Positions 36,742 to 45,837 are shown, counted from the first letter of the stretch. The stretch: DNA of 64,000 nucleotides from Vacuolonema iberomarrocanum LEGE 07170 (GCA_015207365.1 JADEXA010000010.1:1-64000); one strand, 5' to 3'. The notes: generated by a model from the letters alone, not told the origin. Numbers and translations: made by a program.

Positions 36742-38283
36742 CTAATTTTGTTTTGGCTCATCGCTATCGGACGGCGATGCATCTGGCGGCATGTCCACGG
36801 CTCGTTTGCGTTCCTCTCGAATAGTCTTTGCCCGTGCCATCAGGTCTTGGAAGTAGCCGGATTCGGTAATCTCTTCAACCTGGCGTTTGCGTTTCTCTTC
36901 GTCAATTTCGATTTGAGGCTTGATGATCCCTTGCACCTGCTCTTTAACCTGTTGGTAGATGGCCTGGGGATAACCTCCCTTGCTTGCCCGGTCCAGCAGT
37001 GCAACGCCTAAACCTGTACTAATAAGCGCGATCGCCCCCGGCACCAGTGGCAACCATAGGCTTTGGGTGAAGGCGATGTAGCAGGCTACGTACAACCCAA
37101 TGAACGCTCCTGTTTGCAGCAGGATAAAGCGCCACAATTTGCGGTTGGCATAGGCAAGGCTACCGCCTACCAGAGCTGCCGCAAATATTAAGAGAACCTC
37201 TAGCCCCCTGGGCGGATAGCGCATGAGGGGGCGATCGCCCAGGGCCGCGCCGATGAGCTGGCTAGCTCCTTGGGCATGAAGTATGACCCCTGGCATAAAG
37301 GTGGCATCGCGTCCGGCCCCGCTAAACGGTGTTGCAAACACATCATTGGCGATGGGAGAGATATAGCCAATCAGCACTAGCTTACCTTCAACCCAAGATG
37401 CATCGACCTGCCCATTCAATACCTCTGTGAGGCTGACCACCCGCACCGCTTCCTCTGCCGAACGATAGTTCAACAACAGTTGATAGTCGGTTGCTCCAGT
37501 TTGTCGGTAGCCCACGACGGATGCGCTTAACCGGGGCAAAAGCGTGTTTTCTAGTTGAATGTCGCCCGATTCTGCCTGACTGGGGGCAATGCCCTGCTCT
37601 TGTAAGTAAACGAGAGCCATAGAGAGCCCTAGGGAAACCAGTTGGTTGTCGGCCTCCACTTGGTTGCACTGATGCAGCGAGGGCAGAGGAATTTGAGACT
37701 CGCCTGGGGAGGAAACCAGGATGTGGCGACGGATGGTGCCGTCGGGATCTTTGGGTAGGTCGGCGAAGGCAACCCGCTCGGGTGGGGTGCCGGGAGCAGG
37801 AGGAATGCCGGGGTTGTCTGCCCCACTCATCAAGCAGGCCGTAATAATGCGATCGTTCTCTGCAATCACATTTTCTAGCTGTGCCCGCCCACCCCCCTGG
37901 GGCACATCCCGCGCGATATCGACACCGATGGCGAGAGGGTCATTCTCTAACAAGGTCGTTAGCAGTGCTGCCAAGGTTTCATCCTGGAGGGGAAACTCCT
38001 GCCGGGTTTGAATATCCAGCTCATCGATCCCAACTACGAGCAGGCGCTCATCCGTGGGGGGCTGCGGACGACGGCGCATGAATTGGTCATAGGCCGCTAG
38101 CTCTGCGCCCTGTAGCCATCCCAGCCAGCGTACGGCACCTACCCCTGCGGTGACGATTAAGCCAGTAGACAAAATGACGATGGCGATCGCCGACCATTTG
38201 GGTGGCTGTGCAGGGACTTGAGTCTGCTCAGAACGTCTCCCTTGTGTCAGCCGTTGCCAGAGTTGGTTAAAAGGTAAGGGCAT
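36742..38283 (-). CDS. CHASE2-domain membrane protein without an output domain
   Basis: 513 residues. One N-terminal helix (SAIAIVILSTGLIVTAGVGA) precedes an extracytoplasmic CHASE2 sensor (about 65-370; DERLLVVGIDELDIQTRQEF, GVDIARDVPQGGG, VLIGYISPIANDVFATPFSG). Three membrane helices follow (about 370-445) and then a charged helical tail (QQVKEQVQGIIKPQIEIDEE). Kinase, cyclase or HTH domains that normally follow CHASE2 are missing. It may signal through a partner bound to the tail. Complete frame, ATG 38283. Confidence 0.88.
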   Translation of the reverse strand: MPLPFNQLWQRLTQGRRSEQTQVPAQPPKWSAIAIVILSTGLIVTAGVGAVRWLGWLQGAELAAYDQFMRRRPQPPTDERLLVVGIDELDIQTRQEFPLQDETLAALLTTLLENDPLAIGVDIARDVPQGGGRAQLENVIAENDRIITACLMSGADNPGIPPAPGTPPERVAFADLPKDPDGTIRRHILVSSPGESQIPLPSLHQCNQVEADNQLVSLGLSMALVYLQEQGIAPSQAESGDIQLENTLLPRLSASVVGYRQTGATDYQLLLNYRSAEEAVRVVSLTEVLNGQVDASWVEGKLVLIGYISPIANDVFATPFSGAGRDATFMPGVILHAQGASQLIGAALGDRPLMRYPPRGLEVLLIFAAALVGGSLAYANRKLWRFILLQTGAFIGLYVACYIAFTQSLWLPLVPGAIALISTGLGVALLDRASKGGYPQAIYQQVKEQVQGIIKPQIEIDEEKRKRQVEEITESGYFQDLMARAKTIREERKRAVDMPPDASPSDSDEPKQN

Positions 38284-38580
38284 AGTTTACTGAAGCGTGC
38301 TCTGAGGGTGTACGTGGAGAGACTACAGCCACAAAATTAAATTCTCGCTTGGGGGCAAACATAGACTTTCGCTTAAAGGTCTCGCTCTAAGTTCGACTCA
38401 ATTTCAGTGTTATCTAGCGCGAGTCTGTAGGGCCTCACTCTAGTCCATAGAGTAATTCCTGGCCTTTATGCGTAGCTATAAAAATAGCTATCGCTATACA
38501 AATATATAAATCAGAATCTATATATTTAGTTGATCTTATAACCACACCACAGCCACACAATCAACGAACATCTTTAGAAG

Positions 38581-38693
38581 CTGAGTATAGGACAAAAACC
38601 AGATAATCCTTGAGTTTGGGTAGCGCGGGCAGTGCCCGCGCTACCCAAACTCAAGGGTTTTAGCAAGGTTTTAATTTTTGGTCCTGCACTTAG
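38581..38693. mobile_element. 113-bp MITE-like element G with 9-bp target duplication
   Basis: Ends CTGAGTATAGGACAAAAA and the complement of CTAAGTGCAGGACCAAAA are imperfect terminal inverted repeats. CTTTAGAAG flanks both sides (38572-38580 and 38694-38702). Inside is a perfect hairpin, CCTTGAGTTTGGGTAGCGCG and its complement. The 9-bp duplication shows that the palindrome arrived by transposition. Confidence 0.8.
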
Positions 38694-38756
38694 CTTTAGA
38701 AGAGTAAGATAACGAGGCAGAAACATGCCGCATATTTCACGCATCCCTACCACGTA

Positions 38757-38845
38757 TAGCAATCCCAAATGAAGTATGAACAGTGGTGTGGCCTCAGACC
38801 GCACCACTGTTCATACTTCATTTCACAAATCACTTGAGATCGCTA
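38757..38845. repeat. Palindromic element, family E, copy 1
   Basis: Starts TAGCAATCCCAAATGA and ends TTGAGATCGCTA, with a central perfect hairpin ATGAAGTATGAACAGTGGTG and its complement. Copy 2 (49411-49512) has related ends (TAGTAATCC ... GGTCACTA) but a completely different paired stem. Confidence 0.78.
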
Positions 38846-38882
38846 TTGCTATTGCTGTTACTTTTACTGACAGGTTCTTTTG

Positions 38883-39593
38883 ATGTCTCAGATCAAACGT
38901 CAAATCATAGCCATGGGGGGCGGTGGATTTTCAATGGAGCCTGAAAATCCATTGCTTGATCAATACATTATTAAGCAAGCTCGTAGATCTACGCCAACGG
39001 TTTGTTTTCTACCGCATGCCACAGATGATGCCGTTCGATATAGTCTCAGATTCTTTAAAGCCTTTACACAACTCGATGCAAAGCCAACCTACCTTTCATT
39101 ATTTAGCTCTGAAATAGCAGATCTTGAATCATTTTTGATGGAGCAAGATGTTATTTATGTTGGTGGTGGAAATACGAAAAGTATGATCGCACTCTGGCGT
39201 GGATGGGACTTAGATAAGCTCCTACAAAAAGCCTATGAAAATGGCACCATTCTGGCGGGTGTTAGTGCGGGTGCAAATTGTTGGTTTGAGCAATGCATTA
39301 CCGATTCTTTGCCTGGAGCACTCACTGTGTTGTCCTGTTTAGGGCTGCTTCGCGGAAGTTTTTGCCCACATTACGACGGAGAAACAGAGCGCCGACCCAC
39401 GCTACATCAGTTTTTGCTGGAGGACAAGATCAGTCGTGGGTATGCTGCAGATGATGGAGCCGCCGTCCATTTTATCGAGGGGGAGGTTACTTGTGCCGTC
39501 AGTTCACGTCCTCATGCTAAGGCTTACGTGGTTCGTAAGGTAAAGGAACAAGTCATTGAGGAGGCGATCGCTACCCATTACTTAGGTCAATAG
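38883..39593 (+). CDS. Peptidase E-like (S51 family) type 1 glutamine amidotransferase-fold hydrolase
   Basis: 236 residues. GGGGFSMEPENPLLDQYIIK at the N terminus, VIYVGGGNTKSMIALWRGWD, and the nucleophile elbow GVSAGANCWF with Ser near residue 127 define the S51/dipeptidase E group. HYDGE and YAADDGAAVHF follow as in relatives. It likely hydrolyses small peptides or amides in the cytoplasm. ATG 38883 is taken; a TTG immediately before would add one residue. Confidence 0.88.
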   Translation: MSQIKRQIIAMGGGGFSMEPENPLLDQYIIKQARRSTPTVCFLPHATDDAVRYSLRFFKAFTQLDAKPTYLSLFSSEIADLESFLMEQDVIYVGGGNTKSMIALWRGWDLDKLLQKAYENGTILAGVSAGANCWFEQCITDSLPGALTVLSCLGLLRGSFCPHYDGETERRPTLHQFLLEDKISRGYAADDGAAVHFIEGEVTCAVSSRPHAKAYVVRKVKEQVIEEAIATHYLGQ

Positions 39594-39651
39594 AAAGCCA
39601 ACGCCTCCAATCGATACAAACTAAAATCCAGGCTTTACCCAACGAAAAAAT

Positions 39652-40275
39652 ATGGATTCACAAATCACTCTGTTTCTTTTTGCTGCGATCGCTCTCATTC
39701 TTTCTCCAGGGCAAGACACACTTTACGTGATTACCCGAGGTATTTCACAGGGGAAAGTAGCGGGAATGATTTCGGCACTCGGAGTGAGTTTAGGCATCAT
39801 TTTTCATACCCTTTTTGCTGCGCTTGGGTTGTCTGTTGTTCTGCAATCTTCAGCATTAGCATTCTCTGCCGTGAAGTATGTAGGTGCGGCTTATCTCATT
39901 TACCTCGGCATCAGAACATTGTTGAATCGGAAAGAGTGGGCTCTCCAAACAGATCGGCGTCAAATATCTAGCATCGTACTATTGACGCAAGGATTCGTTT
40001 CCAATCTCTTTAATCCAAAAGTAGCGCTGTTTTTTCTCGCGTTTTTGCCTCAGTTTGTGACCCCAAATGCGGGCAGTCCAGCTCTGCAGATGACGGTTCT
40101 GGGACTTGTCTATACCCTGCTTGGGGCAATTTGGCTGAGTTGTGTGGGGTACTTTGCAGGCAGCATGGGTCATTGGGTTGGGCGGAATACAACCGCATTG
40201 GGGTTGTTGCGCTGGCTAACTGGCAGTGTGTTAGTTGGGTTAGGGGTGAGGCTGGCATTACCGGAACACCGCTGA
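39652..40275 (+). CDS. LysE/RhtB family amino acid exporter
   Basis: 207 residues with about six membrane helices. The LysE signature is visible: ALILSPGQDTLYVITRGISQ G-KVAGMISALGVSLG, YVGAAYLIYLGIRTL and FVSNLFNPKVALFFLAFLPQ. It exports amino acids or similar metabolites; the substrate is unknown. It lies 58 bp after the S51 gene and may be co-transcribed. Confidence 0.92.
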   Translation: MDSQITLFLFAAIALILSPGQDTLYVITRGISQGKVAGMISALGVSLGIIFHTLFAALGLSVVLQSSALAFSAVKYVGAAYLIYLGIRTLLNRKEWALQTDRRQISSIVLLTQGFVSNLFNPKVALFFLAFLPQFVTPNAGSPALQMTVLGLVYTLLGAIWLSCVGYFAGSMGHWVGRNTTALGLLRWLTGSVLVGLGVRLALPEHR

Positions 40276-40606
40276 ATCTTGGTGTATTTGAACAGGCGTG
40301 AGCAGGCGATCGCCGGTTAGTCAGTCAGTGAAATGTTCATCTCGCCTTCTGAGGACGCTTCTAATTTTCTCGTGGCGGTGGAGATCGAGGGACATATGGA
40401 AGCATTCGGCGTTGGTTCAATGGATCGGCGATCGCCCCATCCATCAGGCATGATAGAAAGTATCGCGATTTTTGCTCCCCTACCCGTATTCAGCCGTGCC
40501 TTCCTCCCTACGCATCCATTAGGTTGGGCTACCATTGCGGGTGATTCGGTCTTTCCTGAGTGTCCTGTCTAGCGCAACCGTTACGTACCCCTTTGCCTCG
40601 ACTCCT
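40276..40606. other. Intergenic region without recognised gene
   Basis: 331 bp. Short frames on both strands (for example 40333-40572 plus) carry no recognisable motif. HIP1-type sites are present. I see no clear terminator. Confidence 0.45.
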
Positions 40607-41542
40607 ATGCGTTATTTTTCTGTTCGGTTCTGCCAGTCGGCTTGCCATTCTCTCAGCCTTGCCTTTGGACTCGTGGCTGGAATGGGGGCGTGGATGATTG
40701 CCCCAGCGTTGGGTTTCAGTGGCGATCGCCCCAACCTTGCAGCTCCAATCGTTATAAACCCCATGGATGGAGCGATCGCTCCCACCCCTATCGAGTTTCA
40801 AATCGCGCAGCAACTCAACTTCAACGTAGATAACGTGCGTCCATCGCGGGGGCGGGCTGGAGGCTTTTCGCGAGGCAATGCTTGCTTTGAAAATGCGACG
40901 GAAGCCTCCTCGCCTATTGCCTTGGTACCGTTGGACACTTCGACAGACTTTGCTCGGCTCCGCGTTGAGACGACGGTTGATGCTCAACCTACCTTCTATG
41001 TCTTTCTTCCTGAGATGGATAAGAGTCCTGAATTTGGGGAGCTTCTCATTTTCGAGCAGAGCGAAGACAACATGGAGGCGATCGTCCACAGCCAGACCCT
41101 TCCATTACCCCAGGCTGTCGGTGCAGGCTCTATCCCGATTAACATTGCCGATGACTTTGCCCTGGAAATGGGTATAACCTATCGCTGGACGGTCGAGGTA
41201 TTGTGTAGCCTTGAGGATCGATCCAGCAATGTTTTTGCGGAAGGGTGGGTGGAGCGCGTCGAACCCAGCGATGGACTATCCGCGATGCTGGTTCAGTCGG
41301 AGCCCGAGCTATATCCCGAACTCTATGCCACAGCGGGTCATTGGTATGACGCTTTAGAAGCGCTGGCAACGTTGAGGCAGCGAAATCCCAATAATCCAAC
41401 GCTACAGAATGACTGGGCAGGGCTGCTCAGTTCTGTCAACTTGGGCGACATTGCCAACTATCCGTTGTTGAATCCCGTCTTCCCAATTCCGGAACAACCC
41501 ACTTCCCACAATATTGACGCTACCCCGACTGTCGGTGGCTAA
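40607..41542 (+). CDS. DUF928 secreted protein, paralogue 1
   Basis: 311 residues from ATG 40607. Signal-like N terminus (SLAFGLVAGMGAWMIAPALG). DUF928 motifs: RPSRGRAGGFSRGNACF, PTFYVFLPEM, GITYRWTVEVLCSLED, WVERV, then the C-terminal ATAGHWYDALEALATLRQRN, NPTLQNDWAGLLSSVNLG. In many cyanobacteria DUF928 genes sit beside CHASE2 genes, and a CHASE2 gene lies 2.3 kb away here. Function unknown. A paralogue is at 59423-60358. Confidence 0.85.
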   Translation: MRYFSVRFCQSACHSLSLAFGLVAGMGAWMIAPALGFSGDRPNLAAPIVINPMDGAIAPTPIEFQIAQQLNFNVDNVRPSRGRAGGFSRGNACFENATEASSPIALVPLDTSTDFARLRVETTVDAQPTFYVFLPEMDKSPEFGELLIFEQSEDNMEAIVHSQTLPLPQAVGAGSIPINIADDFALEMGITYRWTVEVLCSLEDRSSNVFAEGWVERVEPSDGLSAMLVQSEPELYPELYATAGHWYDALEALATLRQRNPNNPTLQNDWAGLLSSVNLGDIANYPLLNPVFPIPEQPTSHNIDATPTVGG

Positions 41543-41855
41543 GGCGATCGCTCGAATCTATCCCAATGCGAACGGGTAAGTCGCTTGGCATATAGCGCTA
41601 TGCGCGTTAGTTAAGTACGGTTGTGTGGGGCGCGGCGCGCCCCACACAACCGTTGCTGTGCTTAATGCGGTTGCACACCGCTATAAGTGTTGTTTCCTTC
41701 CCTTTCTGCTGTTTCATGAACATCGGCTGAACTGTTCAGGGTTTACTGTGAAGTTCTTTTGAAAAGCCGGGTCTGGCCCTATGCCTGATCCGGGAATATA
41801 AGGCGATCGCCCGAAGAGTGGGATAACAAATCCTGCAAATTTCCTTAACTTCACT
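41543..41855. other. Intergenic region with MITE copy B3
   Basis: Contains family B element (41593-41683). The remaining 220 bases hold no recognisable feature and presumably the promoter of the 90-residue gene that follows. Confidence 0.55.
41593..41683. mobile_element. Family B palindromic MITE-like element, copy 3 (inverted)
   Basis: 91 bp, the reverse complement of copies 1 and 2, flanked by TA on both sides (41591-41592 and 41684-41685). The core reads GGGGCGCGGCGCGCCCC, the inverted version of the other cores. Confidence 0.88.
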
Positions 41856-42128
41856 ATGTCGACCTCTGCCATTGATACGTTAAGTCTGAAGTTAGTTCAT
41901 ATCATTCAAACAAAAGATCCAAAAAAAGTCAGTTACTGGGCCAATCGCCTAGACAATCAAAAAAATCAGTTCTTGGTTGCCCAAGTCATGGCGCGGATCA
42001 ACCGTCATTTGAAAACGCATGATGAGCGGCTCTATAACTGGTTTCACGATATTTATTTTGCCGATTATTCCCCGGAAGTCAAAAAGCTATGGCTCGACTT
42101 TGTCGACCTGTGCAGCCTAAGTTTGTGA
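41856..42128 (+). CDS. Small hypothetical protein upstream of pentapeptide proteins
   Basis: 90 residues, SAIDTLSLKLVHIIQTKDPK, VSYWANRLDNQKNQFLVAQV, then HLKTHDERLYNWFHDIYFAD and KLWLDFVDLCSLSL. It appears helical and soluble. I do not recognise a named family. The stop is 11 bases before the preferred start of the first pentapeptide gene, which suggests co-expression. Confidence 0.65.
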   Translation: MSTSAIDTLSLKLVHIIQTKDPKKVSYWANRLDNQKNQFLVAQVMARINRHLKTHDERLYNWFHDIYFADYSPEVKKLWLDFVDLCSLSL

Positions 42129-42139
42129 GCGCCAATATC

Positions 42140-42943
42140 ATGGGTACCGTCGATCCTGTCCTGACTCGATTGCTGCAGGACGGAATTAATATATGGAACG
42201 AGTGGCGACAGCGCAGTGGAACGACTCCCGACTTGGCAGGAATTGCTCTGATGGGGCAGCGGCTGCGGCGGGCTGATCTACATCGGGTGAACCTGAGTGG
42301 GGCCGATCTGAGTGAGGCAGATTTGCAGGGAGCCAACTTGAATAACAGCATCCTGATCGGAACAAATTTGGAAAAAGCAAAACTCCAAAGTGCTAACCTG
42401 CAGGATGCATTTTTAAATGAGGCGAACTTCAGTGCGGCCAATCTGACCCAGGCCAATCTGCACGGGGCCGTGTTGATGGAGGCAAAACTGCACCAGACAA
42501 CCTTGCGAAATGCCAACTTGGGCGGGGCGATCGCTCACCGCTGTAACCTGGTTCAAGCTATCCTCACAAGGGCAAACTTGACCCAGTCTGACCTCAGCGA
42601 AGCCACGTTAGTTGGAGCCACCTTAATCGAAACAAGCCTCGGTTATGCCAACTTGCGTCAAGCCAACCTGAGTATGGCTGACCTCAGCCGCGCTAACCTG
42701 CATCAGGCCGACCTCAGCGATGCTGATTTGAGAGGCGCTAATCTCGTTGCTGCCGATCTCCGCCAGGCTAACCTTTCAGGCTGCAATTTGACGGGTTGTG
42801 TTCTTGAGGAAGCGGATCTGCGCGATGCCATCCTTCCCGCTGCCACCCTCTACGTTGCCCACATCCAGGGCGCTATCTTTGCCCCCGGCGACGCCTTGTC
42901 CCCTACCTCCGAGATCCGTCTCAGTGACTTGAGTCTGGGCTAG
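42140..42943 (+). CDS. Pentapeptide repeat protein 1
   Basis: 267 residues. A short N-terminal cap (DPVLTRLLQDGINIWNEWRQ) is followed from about residue 40 by roughly 38 tandem A(D/N)LxX pentapeptides (ADLHRVNLSGADLSEADLQG and so on), forming a right-handed quadrilateral beta-helix. It ends in APGDALSPTSEIRLSDLSLG. Function unknown. ATG 42140 is preferred because an upstream start at 42089 would overlap the previous gene by 40 bases. Confidence 0.88.
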   Translation: MGTVDPVLTRLLQDGINIWNEWRQRSGTTPDLAGIALMGQRLRRADLHRVNLSGADLSEADLQGANLNNSILIGTNLEKAKLQSANLQDAFLNEANFSAANLTQANLHGAVLMEAKLHQTTLRNANLGGAIAHRCNLVQAILTRANLTQSDLSEATLVGATLIETSLGYANLRQANLSMADLSRANLHQADLSDADLRGANLVAADLRQANLSGCNLTGCVLEEADLRDAILPAATLYVAHIQGAIFAPGDALSPTSEIRLSDLSLG

Positions 42944-43189
42944 TGTTGCCTGGATAGGAGCGGCGGATGGCAATGTTCATCAAGTACATGCAGATCCTCA
43001 TCGGCTGGAGGCATCGTTTCCTCCCGCCAGGAGGTTTAGTTTGTCGACCCTTCCTTACCTGTGCCACTTCTTTTCTACTACCGTTTAGCATTTGAACCCG
43101 ATGCGTTTGCCCATGCATAACGCCCCCTAAACCCATTCAGGTGTCTACTGAACGAATTCGAAATCCAAACTTGTATTACCCAAAAACTT

Positions 43190-44098
43190 ATGGCTAGCGA
43201 AGAAATGCTCTCAATCCTCCGGAAAGGGGTTGATCATTGGAACGAATGGCGGCAAACCCATTTGATTCGACAAAACATCAAGCCAGATTTTAGTGGAGCA
43301 AATCTGTCTAAAATCAACCTGTTTGGGGCGGTCTTTAGCAAAGCAAATTTCGCTGAGGCCAATCTACGCAAGGCTCTTTTGACGAAAGCCGATTTCACTC
43401 AGGCCAACCTCTCGCGTGCCAAGCTTAGCCGTGCTGATCTGCAAAATTCGCATATGGAAGCAGCGGAATTGGAATATGCCGATCTCCACTGTGCCGATCT
43501 CAGTGATGCAAACCTGACGGATGCGATTTTGACCCACGCATCTTTGCGGAGAGCGCGACTCCACAATGCTAAGCTTGCACGGGCTAAGCTACATCGGGTA
43601 GATATGCGAGGGGCCGATCTGGTGCAGGCAAATTTGAGGGATGCCGACTTGAGCCATGCGGATTTGCGCAGTGCCGATTTGCGTCAGGTGAATTTTGAAA
43701 ACGCAAACTTGCAGCAAGCCGATCTGAGTTTATCGGATCTGGATGGTGTGAATTTTAAAGGGGCCAATCTGCAAGGGGCAAATTTGTGTGGGGCGAATCT
43801 CAAGCGCGCCAATTTGCAGGATGCCAATCTGGAATCCGTGAATTTTGAATCGGCGTTTTTGTCGCAGGCAGATTTGACAGGGGCAGATGTCCGGGGCGTG
43901 TCGTTCAGGGGAGCAGATTTGTGGGCGGCAACGCTACGGGGAACGCACCTGGAATCGGCCAACTTGGAGGGAGCAAATTTAATGGCTGCTATTTTGCCAG
44001 AAGACTTTCTATGGCGATCGCCACACATGGTCGAGGACGACGAGTTTGATGAGAGTGAATTTCCGACGCTGGAGTATCGAATGGGGGAACCGTATTAA
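43190..44098 (+). CDS. Pentapeptide repeat protein 2
   Basis: 302 residues. The N-terminal cap EEMLSILRKGVDHWNEWRQT resembles that of the preceding protein (LLQDGINIWNEWRQ). About 45 pentapeptides follow (ANLSKINLFGAVFSKANFAE and so on), then an acidic tail HMVEDDEFDESEFPTLEYRM. The two genes are 246 bp apart and look like old duplicates. The TAA stop directly joins palindromic element A3. Confidence 0.88.
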   Translation: MASEEMLSILRKGVDHWNEWRQTHLIRQNIKPDFSGANLSKINLFGAVFSKANFAEANLRKALLTKADFTQANLSRAKLSRADLQNSHMEAAELEYADLHCADLSDANLTDAILTHASLRRARLHNAKLARAKLHRVDMRGADLVQANLRDADLSHADLRSADLRQVNFENANLQQADLSLSDLDGVNFKGANLQGANLCGANLKRANLQDANLESVNFESAFLSQADLTGADVRGVSFRGADLWAATLRGTHLESANLEGANLMAAILPEDFLWRSPHMVEDDEFDESEFPTLEYRMGEPY

Positions 44099-44183
44099 TA
44101 TCAAATCCGGTTCTAGAACCCAAGTGGCACATTTGTGGCCGCTGCAAAACAGCGGCCACAAATGTGCCACTTGGGTTCTACGG
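44099..44183. repeat. Palindromic element, family A, copy 3, between convergent genes
   Basis: Begins TATCAAATCCGG directly after the TAA of the pentapeptide gene. The perfect stem AGAACCCAAGTGGCACATTT, then GTGGCCGCTG, is closed by its complement, and the far arm contains the TAG stop codon of the minus-strand solute-binding gene (44180-44178). The apex CCGCTGC/CAGCGG is shared with copies 1, 2 and 4, but the stem body is different. Confidence 0.88.
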
Positions 44184-45005
44184 GGAGTCTGCAAAATTAA
44201 TTGGGGCAGGTAATCCCCAATAACGAATACGTTCGTCGAGCCAACCTTCTTCCTGCCAGCGTTGGAGGGCAGCATTGACCGCCTCGCGAAGCTCCTGATG
44301 CTCCAATCCTCGGGGCAATGCGATCGCCAGCGCTTCCCCCGCCCATAATGCTGGCAACATCCGATAGCTGGGATACTCCTGCACCCAGCCCGTTAGCACA
44401 CTGGCATCAGCCGCAAATGCATCGATGGTTCCCTGTTCTAATGCCTCCAATGCTTCGGTGTAGGAGGTTACGCCGACCAGCTGAGCCGAAGGGAGGCGCG
44501 ATCGCACCACAGCAATGGTGTCCGATCCTTCCAGCACCGCTACTTGTCGGCCCCTGAGGTTTTGGGGCGATTGGATGGCGGGGTTGCGCGTCACGAATGT
44601 TGTGCCATCAAGATAGTAGGGTTGACTAAAGCTGACCAAGCGCGATCGCGCCTCTGTAAGCGTTAGCCGCGCCACCACCAGATCGACTTCGCCCTCTGTC
44701 AGCATGGGCAGGCGATCGCGATTGGCAACGGGCTCGAAAACGACCGCCGTTTCATCCCCCAAAATTTCTGCAGCTAGCCGTCGGGCAATATCAATTTCTA
44801 GCCCGACCAAGTTTCCTGCGTCATCCCAAAAGCCAAGCGGGCGCAGATTATCCTTCACTGCCACAACAAAATGCCCACGCTGCCGAACAGTGTCTAAATC
44901 TGCGGCGTGGGCCGGTGTTAATAGCTTGAGCGGGATCAAAGGCAAAGACCAACACCCCAAGCTGAGCAGGGCGATCGCACTGCATTTCTGGAGGAGCGGA
45001 TGCAT
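44178..45005 (-). CDS. Periplasmic solute-binding protein (SBP_bac_3 type)
   Basis: 275 residues. The signal peptide (AIALLSLGCWSLPLIPLKLL ... AHAADL) is cut near residue 35. The mature part starts DTVRQRGHFVVAVKDNLRPL and has the family motifs GLEIDIARRLAAEILG, DLVVARLTLTEARSRLVSFS and LRGRQVAVLEGSDTIAVV. It resembles polar amino acid-binding proteins. No ABC permease or ATPase gene is nearby, so it may serve a distant transporter or act as a sensor. Confidence 0.88.
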   Translation of the reverse strand: MHPLLQKCSAIALLSLGCWSLPLIPLKLLTPAHAADLDTVRQRGHFVVAVKDNLRPLGFWDDAGNLVGLEIDIARRLAAEILGDETAVVFEPVANRDRLPMLTEGEVDLVVARLTLTEARSRLVSFSQPYYLDGTTFVTRNPAIQSPQNLRGRQVAVLEGSDTIAVVRSRLPSAQLVGVTSYTEALEALEQGTIDAFAADASVLTGWVQEYPSYRMLPALWAGEALAIALPRGLEHQELREAVNAALQRWQEEGWLDERIRYWGLPAPINFADSP

Positions 45006-45011
45006 AACCCC

Positions 45012-45368
45012 TTAGCCTTTGGCTTGATTGGCCGTTTCAACCACTTTACTGAAACCCGTCGGATCGAGCACAGCCATTTGAGCCAGCATCTTGCGGTTAA
45101 TTTGGATATCTGCCTTTTTCAGATTTCCAACAAGCTGACTGTAGCTCACGCCATTTTGACGAGCGGCTGCATTGATGCGCGTGATCCACAAACGGCGAAA
45201 ATCGCGCTTGCGCTTGCGGCGATCGCGATAGGCATTCCGCAGCGCCTTCATCACCTGTTGGTTTGCTGTCCGGAAGAGCTTCGAGTGTGATCCGCGAAAG
45301 CCCTTTGCTAGCTTCAAAATTTTCTTGCGGCGCTTGCGTGCGACGTTGCCCCGCTTAACCCGTGCCAT
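45012..45368 (-). CDS. rplT: 50S ribosomal protein L20
   Basis: 118 residues: [60 protein letters not shown], typical of L20 from start to end. It binds 23S rRNA early in assembly. It follows rpmI by 75 bp; infC, which often precedes them, is not here. Confidence 0.98.
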   Translation of the reverse strand: MARVKRGNVARKRRKKILKLAKGFRGSHSKLFRTANQQVMKALRNAYRDRRKRKRDFRRLWITRINAAARQNGVSYSQLVGNLKKADIQINRKMLAQMAVLDPTGFSKVVETANQAKG

Positions 45369-45443
45369 GATCTATTTCCCTTCTTGAATAACTTGAATGA
45401 TGCGTGTGACCAATCGACCGATGCAATAGCTTGAAACTGAGCC

Positions 45444-45641
45444 TTAGAGATAGGGCAGCATCAGTTCTACATTTTCGGCATCCCCGTCATGGAGACCGGC
45501 TGGCTGCGATAACTTCCGCTTGCGTGTGGAAGACTTATGCTGCAACAAGTGGTTCTTGTACGCTTTGCGGCGCATGATTTTTCCGGTTCCGGTCTTGCGG
45601 AACCGCTTTGCTGCCGCTCGACGTGTTTTCAGCTTGGGCAT
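45444..45641 (-). CDS. rpmI: 50S ribosomal protein L35
   Basis: 65 residues: [60 protein letters not shown], then MLPYL. ATG 45641 with GGGTGAAG upstream is the conserved start. It forms an operon with rplT. Confidence 0.97.
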   Translation of the reverse strand: MPKLKTRRAAAKRFRKTGTGKIMRRKAYKNHLLQHKSSTRKRKLSQPAGLHDGDAENVELMLPYL

Positions 45642-45768
45642 GAGCTTCACCCGATTTCAAATAAACACAGTCTTCTATGTTACTCTGCCGAGCTACACCA
45701 TCGCAAGAGATTCGCGACAAAAATTGGTGGCACCGACGCTATCGCCAGAACTCAGATGAAAGGCTCAC

Positions 45769-45837
45769 ATCAAATCCGGTTGAAGAACTGTGGCCGCTGC
45801 GTCGCAGCGGCCACAGTTCTTCAACCGGATTTGATAT
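45769..45837. repeat. Palindromic element, family A, copy 4
   Basis: ATCAAATCCGGTTGAAGAAC, then TGTGGCCGCTGC, and the full complement form a perfect 33-bp stem with a 3-base loop (GTC). The outer sequence is conserved with copy 3 and the stem body is shorter. The right edge shares a base with the TGA stop codon of the rhomboid gene (45839-45837). Confidence 0.88.

Larger units (their letters stand above)
38284..38882. other. Intergenic region with two palindromic elements
   Basis: A+T-rich promoter-like DNA at 38450-38560 is followed by element G (38581-38693) and element E copy 1 (38757-38845). No gene is recognised. An open frame on the minus strand here runs through the palindromes and is not coding. 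Confidence 0.6.

Noticed and set aside
42140..44098. Pentapeptide proteins as Qnr/MfpA-type gyrase protectors
   Set aside because: Only the repeat fold is shared; Qnr-specific loops are not visible, and the family is huge in cyanobacteria.
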